A DNA stretch of 64,000 nucleotides, from NCBI GenBank assembly GCA_938005265.1, contig CALLOA010000006.1:30134-94133 (forward strand). Direction: 5' to 3'. The stretch comes from an uncultured Granulosicoccaceae bacterium. GTDB lineage: Bacteria > Pseudomonadota > Gammaproteobacteria > Granulosicoccales > Granulosicoccaceae. The notes below the pieces were generated by a model. That model searched no databases. It saw nothing but the letters and a program-made list of their open reading frames with translations, and was not told where the DNA came from. Position numbers and translations under genes: made by a program. Below are positions 17,537-28,422 of this stretch, one piece after another. Within the stretch, counting starts at the first letter, position 1; every line of letters starts with the position of its first letter.

Positions 17537-17963
17537 ACAACTGTCCCAATGGCTAGCCGCCAACCAGTAGCTAGGCGCGGTAGTATATCGATACTTGCTC
17601 GGCGATTACGTTACGTTAATTCGTTACGTCAATCTTTTACCGTGCCGAGAATACTGTGGTCTACAGAATATGCAGAACTGCAAAGGCTTTCGAAAACTCG
17701 CTGTCCTGCGGCTTGTAAGACCAGTTTCAAGCCATAAGTTTCATAAATATAGCTGCAGTTTGAGCGCAATCTTGTGACAAACTGTGTTTGTATTGTGAAC
17801 AGCCAAACAGGATAAACGTCTCAAATAATCGAAAAATTGCAATCGATACAGGGAATTGCAAGTCGCAACAGGACGTTACATTCTCAGCTTTTTCAGCAAA
17901 GTTGAGCGAAATCCGAGCGATAGAAATCTGTTAGAAATTCGTGAGACACTGCCGGAGATTCAA
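17537..17963. other. Divergent intergenic region between dsbD and fxsA
   Basis: About 425 bp containing the promoters of dsbD and fxsA. I see short AT-rich stretches and small repeats (TTACGTTA-type around 17608-17625, and TTGCAA twice near 17835-17865) but no convincing paired -35/-10 set, hairpin or gene. A longer open frame from 17856 runs into fxsA, but its first 36 codons are not protein-like. Confidence 0.5.
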
Positions 17964-18473
17964 TTGCCATACCTATTTCTACTTTTCATACTAATCCCGA
18001 TTATAGAAATTGCGGTACTTATACAGGTGGGAAGCAGCATTGGATTGCTGCCAACTTTGTTAATTATCATCGCTACCGCCATTCTTGGCACGTTTTTACT
18101 GCGCCAGCAGGGCCTTGCGACTCTGACAAGGGCACAACAGCGTATGGCATCGGGACAGCTGCCTGCCGAGCAGATGATGGAGGGCATCATGTTGCTGATC
18201 GGCGGTGTACTGCTGCTTACCCCAGGTTTTGTTACAGACATTTTCGGTTTTTGCTGTCTGATTCCGGTCACCCGCCAATGGATGGCACGCCGACTGGCTT
18301 CGCGCTCGGTAATTGGAGTATGGGGTGGAGTGGGTTCTTCTGGCGGAGCGCCCTCGGCTGGCAGTGCTCCTGGTATGGGGCCTTCCCCCGGCATGGGAAA
18401 TACGGGTCAACCACATCGGCCGGGCGCTGAAGGAGACGTCATTGAAGGGTCCTACAAGCGTGAAGATCCTTGA
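17964..18473 (+). CDS. fxsA: FxsA-family cytoplasmic membrane protein
   Basis: 169 residues from TTG 17964. This start is preferred over upstream in-frame codons because an SD GGAG lies at 17954-17957, six bases before it, and because the product then begins like FxsA (PYLFLLFILIPIIEIAVLI). Three to four hydrophobic segments follow. The family core is TLLIIIATAILGTFLLRQQG, then EQMMEGIMLLIGGVLLLTPGFVTD. The C-terminus is a Gly/Pro/Ser-rich cytoplasmic tail. In E. coli FxsA overexpression relieves F-plasmid exclusion of phage T7; its cellular job is not known. The position directly upstream of groES (as in E. coli) supports the call. Confidence 0.9.
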   Translation: MPYLFLLFILIPIIEIAVLIQVGSSIGLLPTLLIIIATAILGTFLLRQQGLATLTRAQQRMASGQLPAEQMMEGIMLLIGGVLLLTPGFVTDIFGFCCLIPVTRQWMARRLASRSVIGVWGGVGSSGGAPSAGSAPGMGPSPGMGNTGQPHRPGAEGDVIEGSYKREDP

Positions 18474-18690
18474 TCCAGCAGCTTTTTTTCGTTAACGGCG
18501 CCATTCCTTAACTTCGCGTGGCCGGCTAAGCCGTATCTTCTTGCGCGTCTGGCCTTATCACCTTAACTTCCGCTAAATCTTGACCAGGGTCACTGTCCTT
18601 CGGAACCGCGCTCAAGAAGTGTTGGGTGCCGGGGGCAAGAATTATTTTGCCATTTTCCGACCTTCTACTGGTTTAGCAGGGCAGCAACCC

Positions 18691-18718
18691 TTGAAATTGA
18701 AAAATCTGTCGCTACAAT
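18691..18718 (+). promoter_or_regulatory. Predicted groESL promoter
   Basis: -35 TTGAAA (18691-18696), 16-bp spacer, -10 TACAAT (18713-18718). The -35 in CTTGAAA context also resembles the sigma32 -35 box, but no CCCCAT-type -10 is seen, so a sigma70 promoter controlled by the adjoining CIRCE operator is the simplest reading. Confidence 0.65.
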
Positions 18719-18744
18719 TAGCACTCGTTTCGTATGAGTGCTAA
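18718..18744 (+). promoter_or_regulatory. CIRCE operator (HrcA binding site)
   Basis: Perfect consensus TTAGCACTC-N9-GAGTGCTAA, with arms at 18718-18726 and 18736-18744. It begins at the -10 box and lies 63 bp upstream of the groES start. HrcA binds this inverted repeat and represses chaperone genes until heat stress. hrcA itself is not in the window. No CIRCE is seen elsewhere here. Confidence 0.96.
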
Positions 18745-18807
18745 TAAGCAATCATTTTCGTACTATCGAGTGAATCCCACTCAGAGCATTGCAGGAGAAG
18801 TGAAGTC

Positions 18808-19095
18808 ATGAAAATTCGTCCGTTGCACGATCGCGTGGTCGTCAAGCGAATGGAAGAAGAAACCACTAGCGCAGGGGGCATCGTGATTCCCGATTCGGCT
18901 GCTGAAAAGCCGATGCGTGGTGAGGTCATCTCCGTAGGAAACGGTAAGGTTGCTGACAACGGCGACGTTCGTCCGCTGGATGTTAAAGCAGGTGACCAGA
19001 TTCTGTTTGGTAAGTATTCCGGTACCGAAATCAAGATTGAAGGTGAAGAGCTGCTGGTGATGCGTGAAGACGACATCATGGGCATTCTTGACTAA
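18808..19095 (+). CDS. groES: Co-chaperonin GroES
   Basis: 95 residues, full length for the family. It opens with [18 protein letters not shown]. The mobile loop that contacts GroEL is [13 protein letters not shown], and the roof and C-terminal strands end in [14 protein letters not shown]. GroES forms the heptameric lid of the GroEL folding chamber in the cytoplasm. SD GGAGAAG precedes the ATG. It is the first gene of the groESL operon, 51 bp before groEL, controlled by the CIRCE operator upstream. Confidence 0.98.
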   Translation: MKIRPLHDRVVVKRMEEETTSAGGIVIPDSAAEKPMRGEVISVGNGKVADNGDVRPLDVKAGDQILFGKYSGTEIKIEGEELLVMREDDIMGILD

Positions 19096-19143
19096 TCACC
19101 TGATCAAACACCGAATTCACCAAACAAAATTCAGAGGAAATAA

Positions 19144-20790
<1,647 letters not shown>

Positions 20791-20813
20791 TAAATTGCCA
20801 ATTGCTTAACGAA

Positions 20814-20840
20814 AAACCCGGCCTTGTGCCGGGTTTTTTT
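20814..20840 (+). terminator. Rho-independent terminator of groESL
   Basis: Nine-base-pair stem AAACCCGGC (20814-20822) with GCCGGGTTT (20828-20836), five-base loop, and a run of seven Ts to 20840. Confidence 0.95.
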
Positions 20841-21007
20841 GTGCCTGCGATTCAGTGTCATGATTATTTAACGTTGCACAACGTGATTTACTTCAGGAAG
20901 TGGGTGAAATGCCGTTATCACAGATGAGTTCAACTAACGTCAGTGTTTGAATAAGTAACAAATGAAAATTTCTTTCTTTCGCGCCTGAATCTGGTCGACG
21001 TATATCC

Positions 21008-23125
21008 TTGCCTCCCATTCTGCGCATAAAATCGCTTTGGCCAGACACTTGGCCCATCAACACGGCCGTAAAGCTCGGGTTATGGGCGGCTGTGGCCTTG
21101 TTTGCCTTGCAAAGCCTGATGGCAATCCCGACGCTGTGGAGTAATGAATCACAGTTAATGAAGCATGCCAGCAGGGAAGGGAAGATGCAGGTGCAGACAT
21201 GGTTGGACCGCAATCCGCAGGCCGCGCTTGCTAATTTGCCACTGCCTTCCAGCATGCATGCGCTGCGATTGAGCGCGCCGGGCGCTGATGCCTATTTGGC
21301 GATCATCGGTAGGGCAAGGTGGGACGGTGCTGTACTGGCAGACCCGTTAAGCTTTCAACGTGATGGTGACATTTTGCACGCCAATTGGTCGCTCACACAC
21401 AACGGGCGACCCTTGAATGCAGATGCCCAGCTGAACATAAAAACACTGATTTCTACATCGCACAGTCAAACCTGGCGGCATTTGCTGGTAGTTATTGTCA
21501 CCAGTGCACTGGGTGGTTTAATTACCTGGTTCCTCGCCAGCCGGTTATTTCTGTTTCCCATGGCAAATGCCTTAAATGCGATTCGCACAACGCGTGAGAT
21601 GGGTCGCTCCGGCACTCCCGGATCAGTGGAGCATGACAGCACAGCGGAGCTCAATCTTTTTACGTATGAGTTCAATAGCCTGATCGAAGAGCAGCAGAAA
21701 GCAGCCAGACAGGTTCAGGTAAAACAGCAATATCTCGAATATGCTGCCCACCATGATCCTTTGACTCACTTGTCCAACCGTTTGATGTTTGAAGATCGCC
21801 TGAAAGATACCGTACAGGCTGCTCTTAACGAGGGCGAGCAGTTCGCTGTATTTTTGGTAGATCTCGATAACTTCAAATTTTTCAATGATCAGTATGGGCA
21901 TTTGATTGGTGACAAAATGGTGGTTGAGGTTGGCTCGCGATTGAAATCCATGATGCGCGATATTGATCTGGTGGCACGGCTGGATGGAGACGAGTTTGTC
22001 GTTATCCAGAAGGACATCTACGAAAAAGACAGCATTGTTGATATTGCCAAGCGGATTATGAGTGTGCTTACAGCGCCTTTTGAATACCGCGGCTTTACTT
22101 TGAAAGCGTCCGTTTCGGTTGGTGTTGCGTATTTCCCTGACGATGTGCACATGGATAAGGATGAGGCGACCGTTAGTGAAGAAATCGTCAACAATGCATC
22201 GGTTGCCTTGCAAGAGGCGAAGACCAATGGCAAGAATCAGTTCCAGTTGTTTAATGAATCGATGCGCAAACGTTTAACTGATCGAATACGCATTGAGCAA
22301 GATCTGAAAAATGCTTTGGGTGAAAGTCAGTTCGAGGTTTACTACCAGCCAAAAATCAATATAAAGACCCGTGAGGTAACGGGTGCTGAAGCGCTGGTCC
22401 GCTGGATTCACCCGGTAGAAGGGCGCATTTCTCCTGAACTGTTTGTGCCGGTGGCAGAAGAAGCGGGTCTTATCATTGAGATTGGTGAGTGGATTTTACG
22501 TACCGCCTGTCGTCAGACTCGCATGCTGCACCAATTGGGTTATCGTGGGCTAAATGTCGCAGTGAATATTTCTGCGGTTCAATTCACCGATGGTAATCTT
22601 CTGCCGATGGTCAGCAAGGCACTGAAAGACAGCCAGTTGCAACCTGAGTTGCTGGAGCTTGAAATAACTGAAAGTGCGGTGATGCACGATCCCGAAGATG
22701 TTATCCATTCCTTGCATGAACTGAGTCGATTTGGCATGCGACTGGCGATTGATGATTTCGGAACCGGGTATTCCTCACTTGCCTATCTGAAACGCTTTCC
22801 GGTAGATACACTGAAGATTGACCGAGCCTTCATCACCGATATTTCCAGTGACAATGATGATGTGGCGATCGTGGAAGCGGTACTGGGCCTGGGTCAGCAT
22901 TTCAATATGAAAATAGTGGCTGAAGGCGTAGAGGACGAGGATCAGTTAAATTTCCTGGCGGATCAGGGCTGTGATCTGGCACAAGGCTATTTTATAAGCC
23001 AGCCGATGAATCTGCGTGACTACATAGCATGGCTGGAAAAGTGGCCCTATGGCATGGCTGGTGATGTCGAAGGTGCTGCCGCCAAACGTATGGCTCTTGC
23101 TGCAGCTGCAAGAAAAGCGGCATAA
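21008..23125 (+). CDS. Membrane GGDEF/EAL cyclic-di-GMP protein (probable phosphodiesterase)
   Basis: 705 residues from TTG 21008, with no ATG upstream in frame. An N-terminal helix (about 20-40), a periplasmic domain of about 120 residues and a second helix (VVIVTSALGGLITWFLASRLFL) make an inner-membrane sensor. A GGDEF domain (about 240-410) follows with its signature altered to LDGDEF (first Gly changed to Asp), which may weaken cyclase activity. The EAL domain (about 430-680) is intact: EALVRW, VNISAVQF, ELEITESAVM, DDFGTGYSSLAYLKRF and LKID. Most likely it hydrolyses cyclic-di-GMP, with the GGDEF part as a regulatory GTP site (inference). It stands alone; no partner or target is evident. 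Confidence 0.92.
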   Translation: MPPILRIKSLWPDTWPINTAVKLGLWAAVALFALQSLMAIPTLWSNESQLMKHASREGKMQVQTWLDRNPQAALANLPLPSSMHALRLSAPGADAYLAIIGRARWDGAVLADPLSFQRDGDILHANWSLTHNGRPLNADAQLNIKTLISTSHSQTWRHLLVVIVTSALGGLITWFLASRLFLFPMANALNAIRTTREMGRSGTPGSVEHDSTAELNLFTYEFNSLIEEQQKAARQVQVKQQYLEYAAHHDPLTHLSNRLMFEDRLKDTVQAALNEGEQFAVFLVDLDNFKFFNDQYGHLIGDKMVVEVGSRLKSMMRDIDLVARLDGDEFVVIQKDIYEKDSIVDIAKRIMSVLTAPFEYRGFTLKASVSVGVAYFPDDVHMDKDEATVSEEIVNNASVALQEAKTNGKNQFQLFNESMRKRLTDRIRIEQDLKNALGESQFEVYYQPKINIKTREVTGAEALVRWIHPVEGRISPELFVPVAEEAGLIIEIGEWILRTACRQTRMLHQLGYRGLNVAVNISAVQFTDGNLLPMVSKALKDSQLQPELLELEITESAVMHDPEDVIHSLHELSRFGMRLAIDDFGTGYSSLAYLKRFPVDTLKIDRAFITDISSDNDDVAIVEAVLGLGQHFNMKIVAEGVEDEDQLNFLADQGCDLAQGYFISQPMNLRDYIAWLEKWPYGMAGDVEGAAAKRMALAAAARKAA

Positions 23126-23194
23126 ATAATTCCTCTGGCTGTACTTGCGGTCCAGACTGCGGTAGCTTCATCTTTTTGCGTTTGAGACAAGAAG

Positions 23195-23806
23195 ATGGCC
23201 GGTGAACGCTGCAGTTGGTCAACAGGAAGTGATCTCTACATTTCCTATCACGATAATGAGTGGGGCAGGCCCTGCTATGACCCTGTCGAACTATTTGAGC
23301 TACTCAATCTCGAGGGAGCCCAGGCAGGTTTGAGCTGGATCACCATTCTGCAGAAACGCGAAAACTACCGTAAAGCATTTAAGAATTTCGATCCTGTGAA
23401 GGTCGCGCGTCTGCGTGACAGCACGATTGAAAAACTCTTGCTTGATCCCGGTATCGTGCGTAATCGCTTAAAAGTTGAAGCGGTCCGAACCAATGCGAAG
23501 CTGTATCTGGAGATGCAGTCCAATGATGAATGCTTCGCCGAATTTCTATGGTCTTTTGTGGGGCACGTTCCACTACAGAACCGGCGTAAGAGTATGAAAT
23601 CGGTGCCAGCAAAAACCGTCGAATCTGATGCTATGAGCAAAGCGCTGAAAAAACGTGGTTTCAAATTTTGTGGCAGCACGATTTGTTATGCGTTCATGCA
23701 AGCTGCTGGCATGGTCAATGATCACCTGCTTACTTGCCCTTCACATAAACCGTGCGAGAAGCTGGCTGCAAGCCGGTTCATGCCAAAGAACTGGCCGGGT
23801 AGATAG
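23195..23806 (+). CDS. tag: DNA-3-methyladenine glycosylase I
   Basis: 203 residues, close to E. coli Tag (187). Tag removes 3-methyladenine from alkylated DNA in base excision repair. Visible: the N-terminal RCSWSTG, YHDNEWGRPCYDP (zinc His and base-pocket residues), FELLNLEGAQAGLSWITILQ with the substrate-contacting Glu, KRENYRKAF, and the C-terminal zinc ligands in NDHLLTCPSHKPC. All four expected zinc ligands (two Cys, two His) are present. It precedes the acyl-CoA ligase by 20 bp, which may reflect co-transcription rather than a shared function. Confidence 0.95.
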   Translation: MAGERCSWSTGSDLYISYHDNEWGRPCYDPVELFELLNLEGAQAGLSWITILQKRENYRKAFKNFDPVKVARLRDSTIEKLLLDPGIVRNRLKVEAVRTNAKLYLEMQSNDECFAEFLWSFVGHVPLQNRRKSMKSVPAKTVESDAMSKALKKRGFKFCGSTICYAFMQAAGMVNDHLLTCPSHKPCEKLAASRFMPKNWPGR

Positions 23807-23826
23807 TAGCGGTTCGGAATGCAGCC

Positions 23827-25362
23827 ATGATCAACACGTTGTTGCTGCAGGGGTACCGCCAGCAACTGGCATCCCGTCCCTCAAAAGTTGCGTTTGTTCT
23901 GGATGGACAGGCGTTCACCTTTGCTGACCTTCAAGCACGCGCTACTGTGTTGCAGCAAACGTTCGCTGAACGCAGACAGCTTCGTGTGGCGATTGCTTTG
24001 CCTAATTGCCTGGATGTGGCTTGCTGGTACATCGCATGCGCATCAGCAGGCCACACACTGATTCTTATGGAACCGGAATGGCCGCAAGCAACTTACAAGG
24101 CCGCTTTGCAGCTGGTGCGTCCGAACATCATTGCCGGTGGCCCGGGCGCGGGTATCGAGTGCGATTTTTCAGCTGCTGCGGGTAATCCGGATTGGTACGA
24201 TGAAACAAATTTTGCTTTCCTTGCAGGTTTTACTTCCGGTTCCAGTGGCCGACCTAAAGCGTTTTTACGTGATAGTAATTCATGGTTGGCCTCATTTCGC
24301 TGTTCAAGCCGCGAGTTCGATATCTCTGCGGAGACTGTGCAATTGGCACCCGGGCCGTTGTCGCATGGGTTGAGTTTTTATGCCATGGCGGAATCCTTGT
24401 ACGCGGGTGCCACCTTTGTAACACAGTCAAATTTCAGTGCCGAAGCTTGTATCACCACCTTACAAACCTCAGCCAACAGTCTGGTAGTCGTGCCAACGAT
24501 GTTGCAACGTATCCTTGACAGCTATTCGAAAGAGTTAAACGGGTCGTGCGATCAGCGTCACGATGGGGCCGGGAGTGAATTGAAATTCAAGGCTATTGTT
24601 GCCGGCGCCAAACTCAGTAGTCACTTGAAGCAACGCTTTCGCGCGACTTGGCCCGCTGCGCAATTGAGTGAATATTATGGTGCGTCCGAATTAAGTTTCG
24701 TCTCAGTCAATCATGATCATGAAGATCTCCCGGATGATTCTGTCGGTCGTCTTTGCGAGGGAGTCAGCGTCACGACATTTGACTCTAGCGGTCTGCGATT
24801 GCCAGCGTCAACGGCAGGTACGCTGCATGTGCGTAGTGCCATGCTTGCTTCGGGTTATCTTAAACAGCAGTCTGGTGCATTTATTATTGCACCTTTGAGT
24901 GGCACTGACGGCTGGTATACGGTCGGTGACCGTGGCCACCTTGATGCGCAGGGTAATCTGTTTCTGACCGATCGGGAGGATCGCATGCTGATTAGCGGTG
25001 GTCTTAACGTCTACCCTTCAAGCGTCGAGCGTATTATTAGTGAGGAGCTGCACAACCGAGGGTTTGGCGAGAATCTGGAACATTGTGTGGTGTTGGGAAT
25101 ACCTGACCCGGAGTGGGGGGAGAAGATTGTGTTGATTCTCGCAGGGAACAAGTTGCAACCAGACTCGGTGTATTCAGCTGACTCGGCAGACTTTGCCGGA
25201 ATCCGGCAGACGCTTGCAGGCTGTTTCGCCGGGTGTCTGCAAAAACACGAAATACCGCGGCTTTTGTTTGTCGCTGAAACGATTCCCCTGACGACTAGCG
25301 GTAAGGTGGCTTATCGCGAGTTGCAGCAATTACTGCCTGAGCTGACACAACTGATAATCTGA
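23827..25362 (+). CDS. AMP-forming acyl-CoA synthetase / adenylate-forming ligase
   Basis: 511 residues of the ANL superfamily, which activates a carboxylic acid as acyl-AMP and passes it to CoA. The P-loop-like motif A3 is AGFTSGSSGRPKAFLRD. The A5 motif is YGASELSF. A7-A8 reads WYTVGDRGHLDAQGNLFLTDRED followed by RMLISGGLNVYPSSVE. The adenylation lysine is in TTSGKVAYREL near the C-terminus. The substrate pocket cannot be read reliably; a medium- or long-chain or aromatic acid are options. The thiolase starts 8 bp later and fabA about 200 nt beyond the thiolase start region, so it probably belongs to a lipid or acyl-CoA operon. It could equally feed fatty-acid degradation or a special acyl product. 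Confidence 0.88.
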   Translation: MINTLLLQGYRQQLASRPSKVAFVLDGQAFTFADLQARATVLQQTFAERRQLRVAIALPNCLDVACWYIACASAGHTLILMEPEWPQATYKAALQLVRPNIIAGGPGAGIECDFSAAAGNPDWYDETNFAFLAGFTSGSSGRPKAFLRDSNSWLASFRCSSREFDISAETVQLAPGPLSHGLSFYAMAESLYAGATFVTQSNFSAEACITTLQTSANSLVVVPTMLQRILDSYSKELNGSCDQRHDGAGSELKFKAIVAGAKLSSHLKQRFRATWPAAQLSEYYGASELSFVSVNHDHEDLPDDSVGRLCEGVSVTTFDSSGLRLPASTAGTLHVRSAMLASGYLKQQSGAFIIAPLSGTDGWYTVGDRGHLDAQGNLFLTDREDRMLISGGLNVYPSSVERIISEELHNRGFGENLEHCVVLGIPDPEWGEKIVLILAGNKLQPDSVYSADSADFAGIRQTLAGCFAGCLQKHEIPRLLFVAETIPLTTSGKVAYRELQQLLPELTQLII

Positions 25363-25370
25363 ACAACTGC

Positions 25371-26483
25371 GTGAATAAACCCGTATACATAACAGCCGGC
25401 TTACGCACACCTATAGGTAAAGTCGGGCAAGCCTTTGAGGGCTTACAGGTTCACCAGTTGGTAGCACCTCTAATTAAGGAGTTGCTCAGACTGCAGAACG
25501 TGCCGCTTTCTGCTGTCGATGAGGTAGTGCTTGGCAATGCCGCAGGTCCCGGTGGTAATCCGGCACGTGTAGCTGCTTTGGCTGCTGGTTTGCCTGTTGA
25601 TATTCCCGGAGTTACCGTGGATCGCCAATGTGGCTCTGGTCTGGAGGCGCTTCACTATGCTGCGCGTCTGATTCAAAGCGGTGCTGCTGAAACGGTTCTC
25701 GCGGGCGGTGCTGAAAGTGCCAGTACGGCACCATTGAGAGTACGTCAATCTGATCGGCGCTTCTACCGGCGTGCGCCTTTTACACCTGAATTCATGGATG
25801 ACCCGGAAATGGGAATTGCCGCAGAAAATGTTGCTGCCAAATTTGGTATCTCACGCCATGAGCAGGATTGTCTGGCATTGGCGAGCCACCAGAATGCTCT
25901 CGCTGCTGAAGCTGCCGGTCTGTTTGACGCTGAACGACTGGCGGTGGGTGATATCAGACGGGATGAATGCATAAGAAAAGATTGCACGCTACAAGCACTC
26001 GCAAAACTATCGCCTGTATTTCTGGAATCCGGCACGGTTACAGCGGGCAATGCCTGCCCGATCAATGACGGAGCAGCAATGCTGTTGTTGAGTAGCCACC
26101 GTCCCGCCGTACAAGGGATGCCCTGTCTCCAGTTTATCGATGCCAGTGCAGCTGGTGTTGAGCCGCGTCTGCTGGGCACTGGCCCCATCCCGGCAACTCG
26201 TAAATTGTTACGGCGCACCGGCACCAGGATAGAGTCGATTGCTGCTATTGAATTCAATGAAGCATTTGCAGCTCAGGTGCTGGCATCGGTCAAGGCTCTG
26301 GAAATTCCGCAAGACCGGCTCAACCAGCGTGGTGGCGCTTTGGCCATAGGCCACCCCTACGGCGCGTCCGGTGCTATATTGGTTACTCGTCTGTTACATC
26401 AGTTACAGCCGGGGCAAACGGGCCTTGCGACTATAGGAATAGGCGGAGGGATGGGGCTTTCCGCCTTATTTAGAGCGGTTTGA
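25371..26483 (+). CDS. Thiolase-family protein lacking the second catalytic cysteine
   Basis: 370 residues from GTG 25371, 8 bp after the ligase. Thiolase landmarks: the nucleophile Cys in TVDRQCGSGLEAL, EFNEAFAAQ, and the histidine block GGALAIGHPYGASGA. In canonical thiolases the C-terminal motif is CxGGG with a catalytic Cys acting as general acid/base; here it reads ATIGIGGGMGLSALF, with Gly in place of that Cys. The length is slightly short (usual about 390). The protein may be an inactive scaffold, a decarboxylating or condensing variant, or a thiolase using another acid/base. It should be treated as an acyl-CoA-handling enzyme of uncertain direction and substrate. Confidence 0.85.
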   Translation: MNKPVYITAGLRTPIGKVGQAFEGLQVHQLVAPLIKELLRLQNVPLSAVDEVVLGNAAGPGGNPARVAALAAGLPVDIPGVTVDRQCGSGLEALHYAARLIQSGAAETVLAGGAESASTAPLRVRQSDRRFYRRAPFTPEFMDDPEMGIAAENVAAKFGISRHEQDCLALASHQNALAAEAAGLFDAERLAVGDIRRDECIRKDCTLQALAKLSPVFLESGTVTAGNACPINDGAAMLLLSSHRPAVQGMPCLQFIDASAAGVEPRLLGTGPIPATRKLLRRTGTRIESIAAIEFNEAFAAQVLASVKALEIPQDRLNQRGGALAIGHPYGASGAILVTRLLHQLQPGQTGLATIGIGGGMGLSALFRAV

Positions 26484-26560
26484 GGCTGTAGGGGCGAGAC
26501 TGACTGGCAAGGTGTGGCGGTAGCGGTTAAAATTTGCGACCACTGGATGCGAAACCTGCC

Positions 26561-27079
26561 ATGCTGACCGACAAAAATTCATTTACCCGCGAAGAACTAA
26601 TTGACTGTGCCGATGGCAATATGTTCGGCGTGGGCAACGCGCGTTTGCCATCTCCGAATATGTTGATGATGGACCGCATAACACTCATTACCGAGGATGG
26701 CGGCAGTCATGGCAAAGGCGAGATAAAGGCCGAGCTCGACATTGATCCTTCACTCTGGTTTTTCGGCTGCCACTTTAAGGAAGACCCGGTTATGCCGGGT
26801 TGTCTTGGGCTGGATGCAATGTGGCAGTTGGTCGGCTTTTTTCTTGGCTGGAAAGGTAACCCTGGTAAAGGGCGTGCACTCGGAGCCGGTGAGGTGAAGT
26901 TTTTCGGACAGGTTTTGCCGAAAGCCAAGGTAGTTACCTATCACCTGGAGATGAAGCGTCTGATCGAGCGCAAGCTGGTAATGGGTATTGCAGACGGCGC
27001 CATGTATGTGGATGGTCGCGAGATATACACTGCCAAGGATTTGCGAGTGGGTTTGTTCAAGTCGACTGACGAATTCTAG
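26561..27079 (+). CDS. fabA: 3-hydroxydecanoyl-ACP dehydratase/isomerase FabA
   Basis: 172 residues from ATG 26561 (an in-frame TTG at 26534 gives a non-conserved extension). The length equals E. coli FabA. It dehydrates 3-hydroxydecanoyl-ACP and isomerises trans-2 to cis-3-decenoyl-ACP, the branch point of unsaturated fatty acid synthesis. Catalytic His71 lies in [15 protein letters not shown] and Asp85 in [10 protein letters not shown], matching His70 and Asp84 of E. coli. Followed after 47 bp by fabB, as in many gammaproteobacteria that use the anaerobic FabA/FabB route. Confidence 0.97.
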   Translation: MLTDKNSFTREELIDCADGNMFGVGNARLPSPNMLMMDRITLITEDGGSHGKGEIKAELDIDPSLWFFGCHFKEDPVMPGCLGLDAMWQLVGFFLGWKGNPGKGRALGAGEVKFFGQVLPKAKVVTYHLEMKRLIERKLVMGIADGAMYVDGREIYTAKDLRVGLFKSTDEF

Positions 27080-27126
27080 TTGTTTAATTCCCCGATCTTA
27101 AAAAGTTTAAAGCAGGAACTGGTGGC

Positions 27127-28344
27127 ATGCGAAGAGTGGTAGTCACGGGCATGGGTGTTGTATCGTGCCTTGGAAACAACATAGATGAAGTGGCCGACTC
27201 CTTGCGACATGGCAAGTCCGGCATTACGCGTCAGGACGATTATGTCGAACGTGGAATGAGAAGCCATATCGCTGCTCGTCCGGTGATCGAACTGAAGGAC
27301 TTGATTGATCGCAAACAGCTGCGTTTTATGGGTGCCGCTGCTGCCTACTCGTACATCTCCATGCAACAGGCTATTGATGATTCCGGGCTAGAAGAGTCTG
27401 AGGTGTCGAATGTTCGAACCGGGATCATTGCGGGTTCAGGTGGTGCCGCGTCGTCAAGTCAGGTCGAGTCCGCAGACATTTTGCGTGAAAAAGGGCTGCG
27501 CCGTGTCGGGCCCTACCGTGTAACGCAAACCATGGGTAGTACTGTATCTGCCTGCCTTGCGACACCATTCAAGATTAAGGGTGTCAACTATTCCATCTCC
27601 TCTGCCTGCTCCACGAGTGCTCATTGTATCGGCAATGCCATGGAACAGATTCAATTGAACAAACAGGACGTGGTCTTTGCCGGGGGTGGTGAGGAAGAAC
27701 ATTGGACACTCAGCTGCCTGTTCGATGCAATGGGAGCTTTGTCGGCGAAGTACAACGAGACACCTGAAAAGGCTTCACGCGCTTATGATGCTGACCGGGA
27801 CGGGTTTGTCATTGCTGGTGGCGGCGGAATGCTGGTGCTTGAAGAGCTGGAACATGCGAAAGCGCGGGGCGCAAAAATCTATGCCGAAGTGGTGGGTTAT
27901 GGTGCCACGTCGGATGGCCATGACATGGTGGCACCCTCCGGCGAAGGAGCAGCACGTTGCATGCAACAGGCGATGCACGGCCTTGAAGGTGACATCGATT
28001 ACATCAATGCTCACGGAACCAGTACGCCGGCCGGGGACATCGCCGAATTGCAGGCCGTTGCAAACGTTTTTGGCGACAAAGTACCATCGATCAGTTCCAC
28101 CAAATCCTTATCCGGTCACTCTCTGGGTGCCGCAGGCGTACAAGAGTCTATCTACACGCTTTTGATGCAGCAGCACGGGTTTATTGCCGCGTCTGCAAAT
28201 ATTGATAATCTCGATGAAGGGGCAGCAGGCATGCCCGTCGTAATGGAGCGCGCTGACAACGTGGATTTGCAGCGTGTAATGTCAAACAGCTTCGGGTTTG
28301 GTGGTACTAATGCGACGCTGATTTTCCAGAAATATGCCGGTTAA
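27127..28344 (+). CDS. fabB: 3-oxoacyl-ACP synthase I FabB
   Basis: 405 residues, full length. KAS I elongates the cis-3-decenoyl-ACP made by FabA and so is needed for unsaturated fatty acids. The nucleophile is Cys161 in [14 protein letters not shown]; the two catalytic histidines lie in [12 protein letters not shown] and [12 protein letters not shown], and the Gly-rich C-terminus [14 protein letters not shown] completes the thiolase fold. SD AGGAA precedes the ATG. It forms a two-gene unit with fabA, possibly with the upstream ligase and thiolase read through (78 bp gap). Confidence 0.97.
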   Translation: MRRVVVTGMGVVSCLGNNIDEVADSLRHGKSGITRQDDYVERGMRSHIAARPVIELKDLIDRKQLRFMGAAAAYSYISMQQAIDDSGLEESEVSNVRTGIIAGSGGAASSSQVESADILREKGLRRVGPYRVTQTMGSTVSACLATPFKIKGVNYSISSACSTSAHCIGNAMEQIQLNKQDVVFAGGGEEEHWTLSCLFDAMGALSAKYNETPEKASRAYDADRDGFVIAGGGGMLVLEELEHAKARGAKIYAEVVGYGATSDGHDMVAPSGEGAARCMQQAMHGLEGDIDYINAHGTSTPAGDIAELQAVANVFGDKVPSISSTKSLSGHSLGAAGVQESIYTLLMQQHGFIAASANIDNLDEGAAGMPVVMERADNVDLQRVMSNSFGFGGTNATLIFQKYAG

Positions 28345-28390
28345 TCGGGTGCGTTCAGTCTGGTCTGCAGCGCTCGTTGACGCTGCTGCC

Positions 28391-28413
28391 GACTGGCCAA
28401 ACTGGTCCTTTTT
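28391..28413 (+). terminator. Possible intrinsic terminator after fabB
   Basis: Six-base-pair stem GACTGG with CTGGTC (two G-U pairs), loop CCAAA, then CTTTTT at 28408-28413. It lies between fabB and the convergent srkA. The weak stem keeps confidence low; a second hairpin GCAGCG/CGCTGC at 28367-28386 lies just before it. Confidence 0.4.
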
Positions 28414-28422
28414 AATTAGTTC

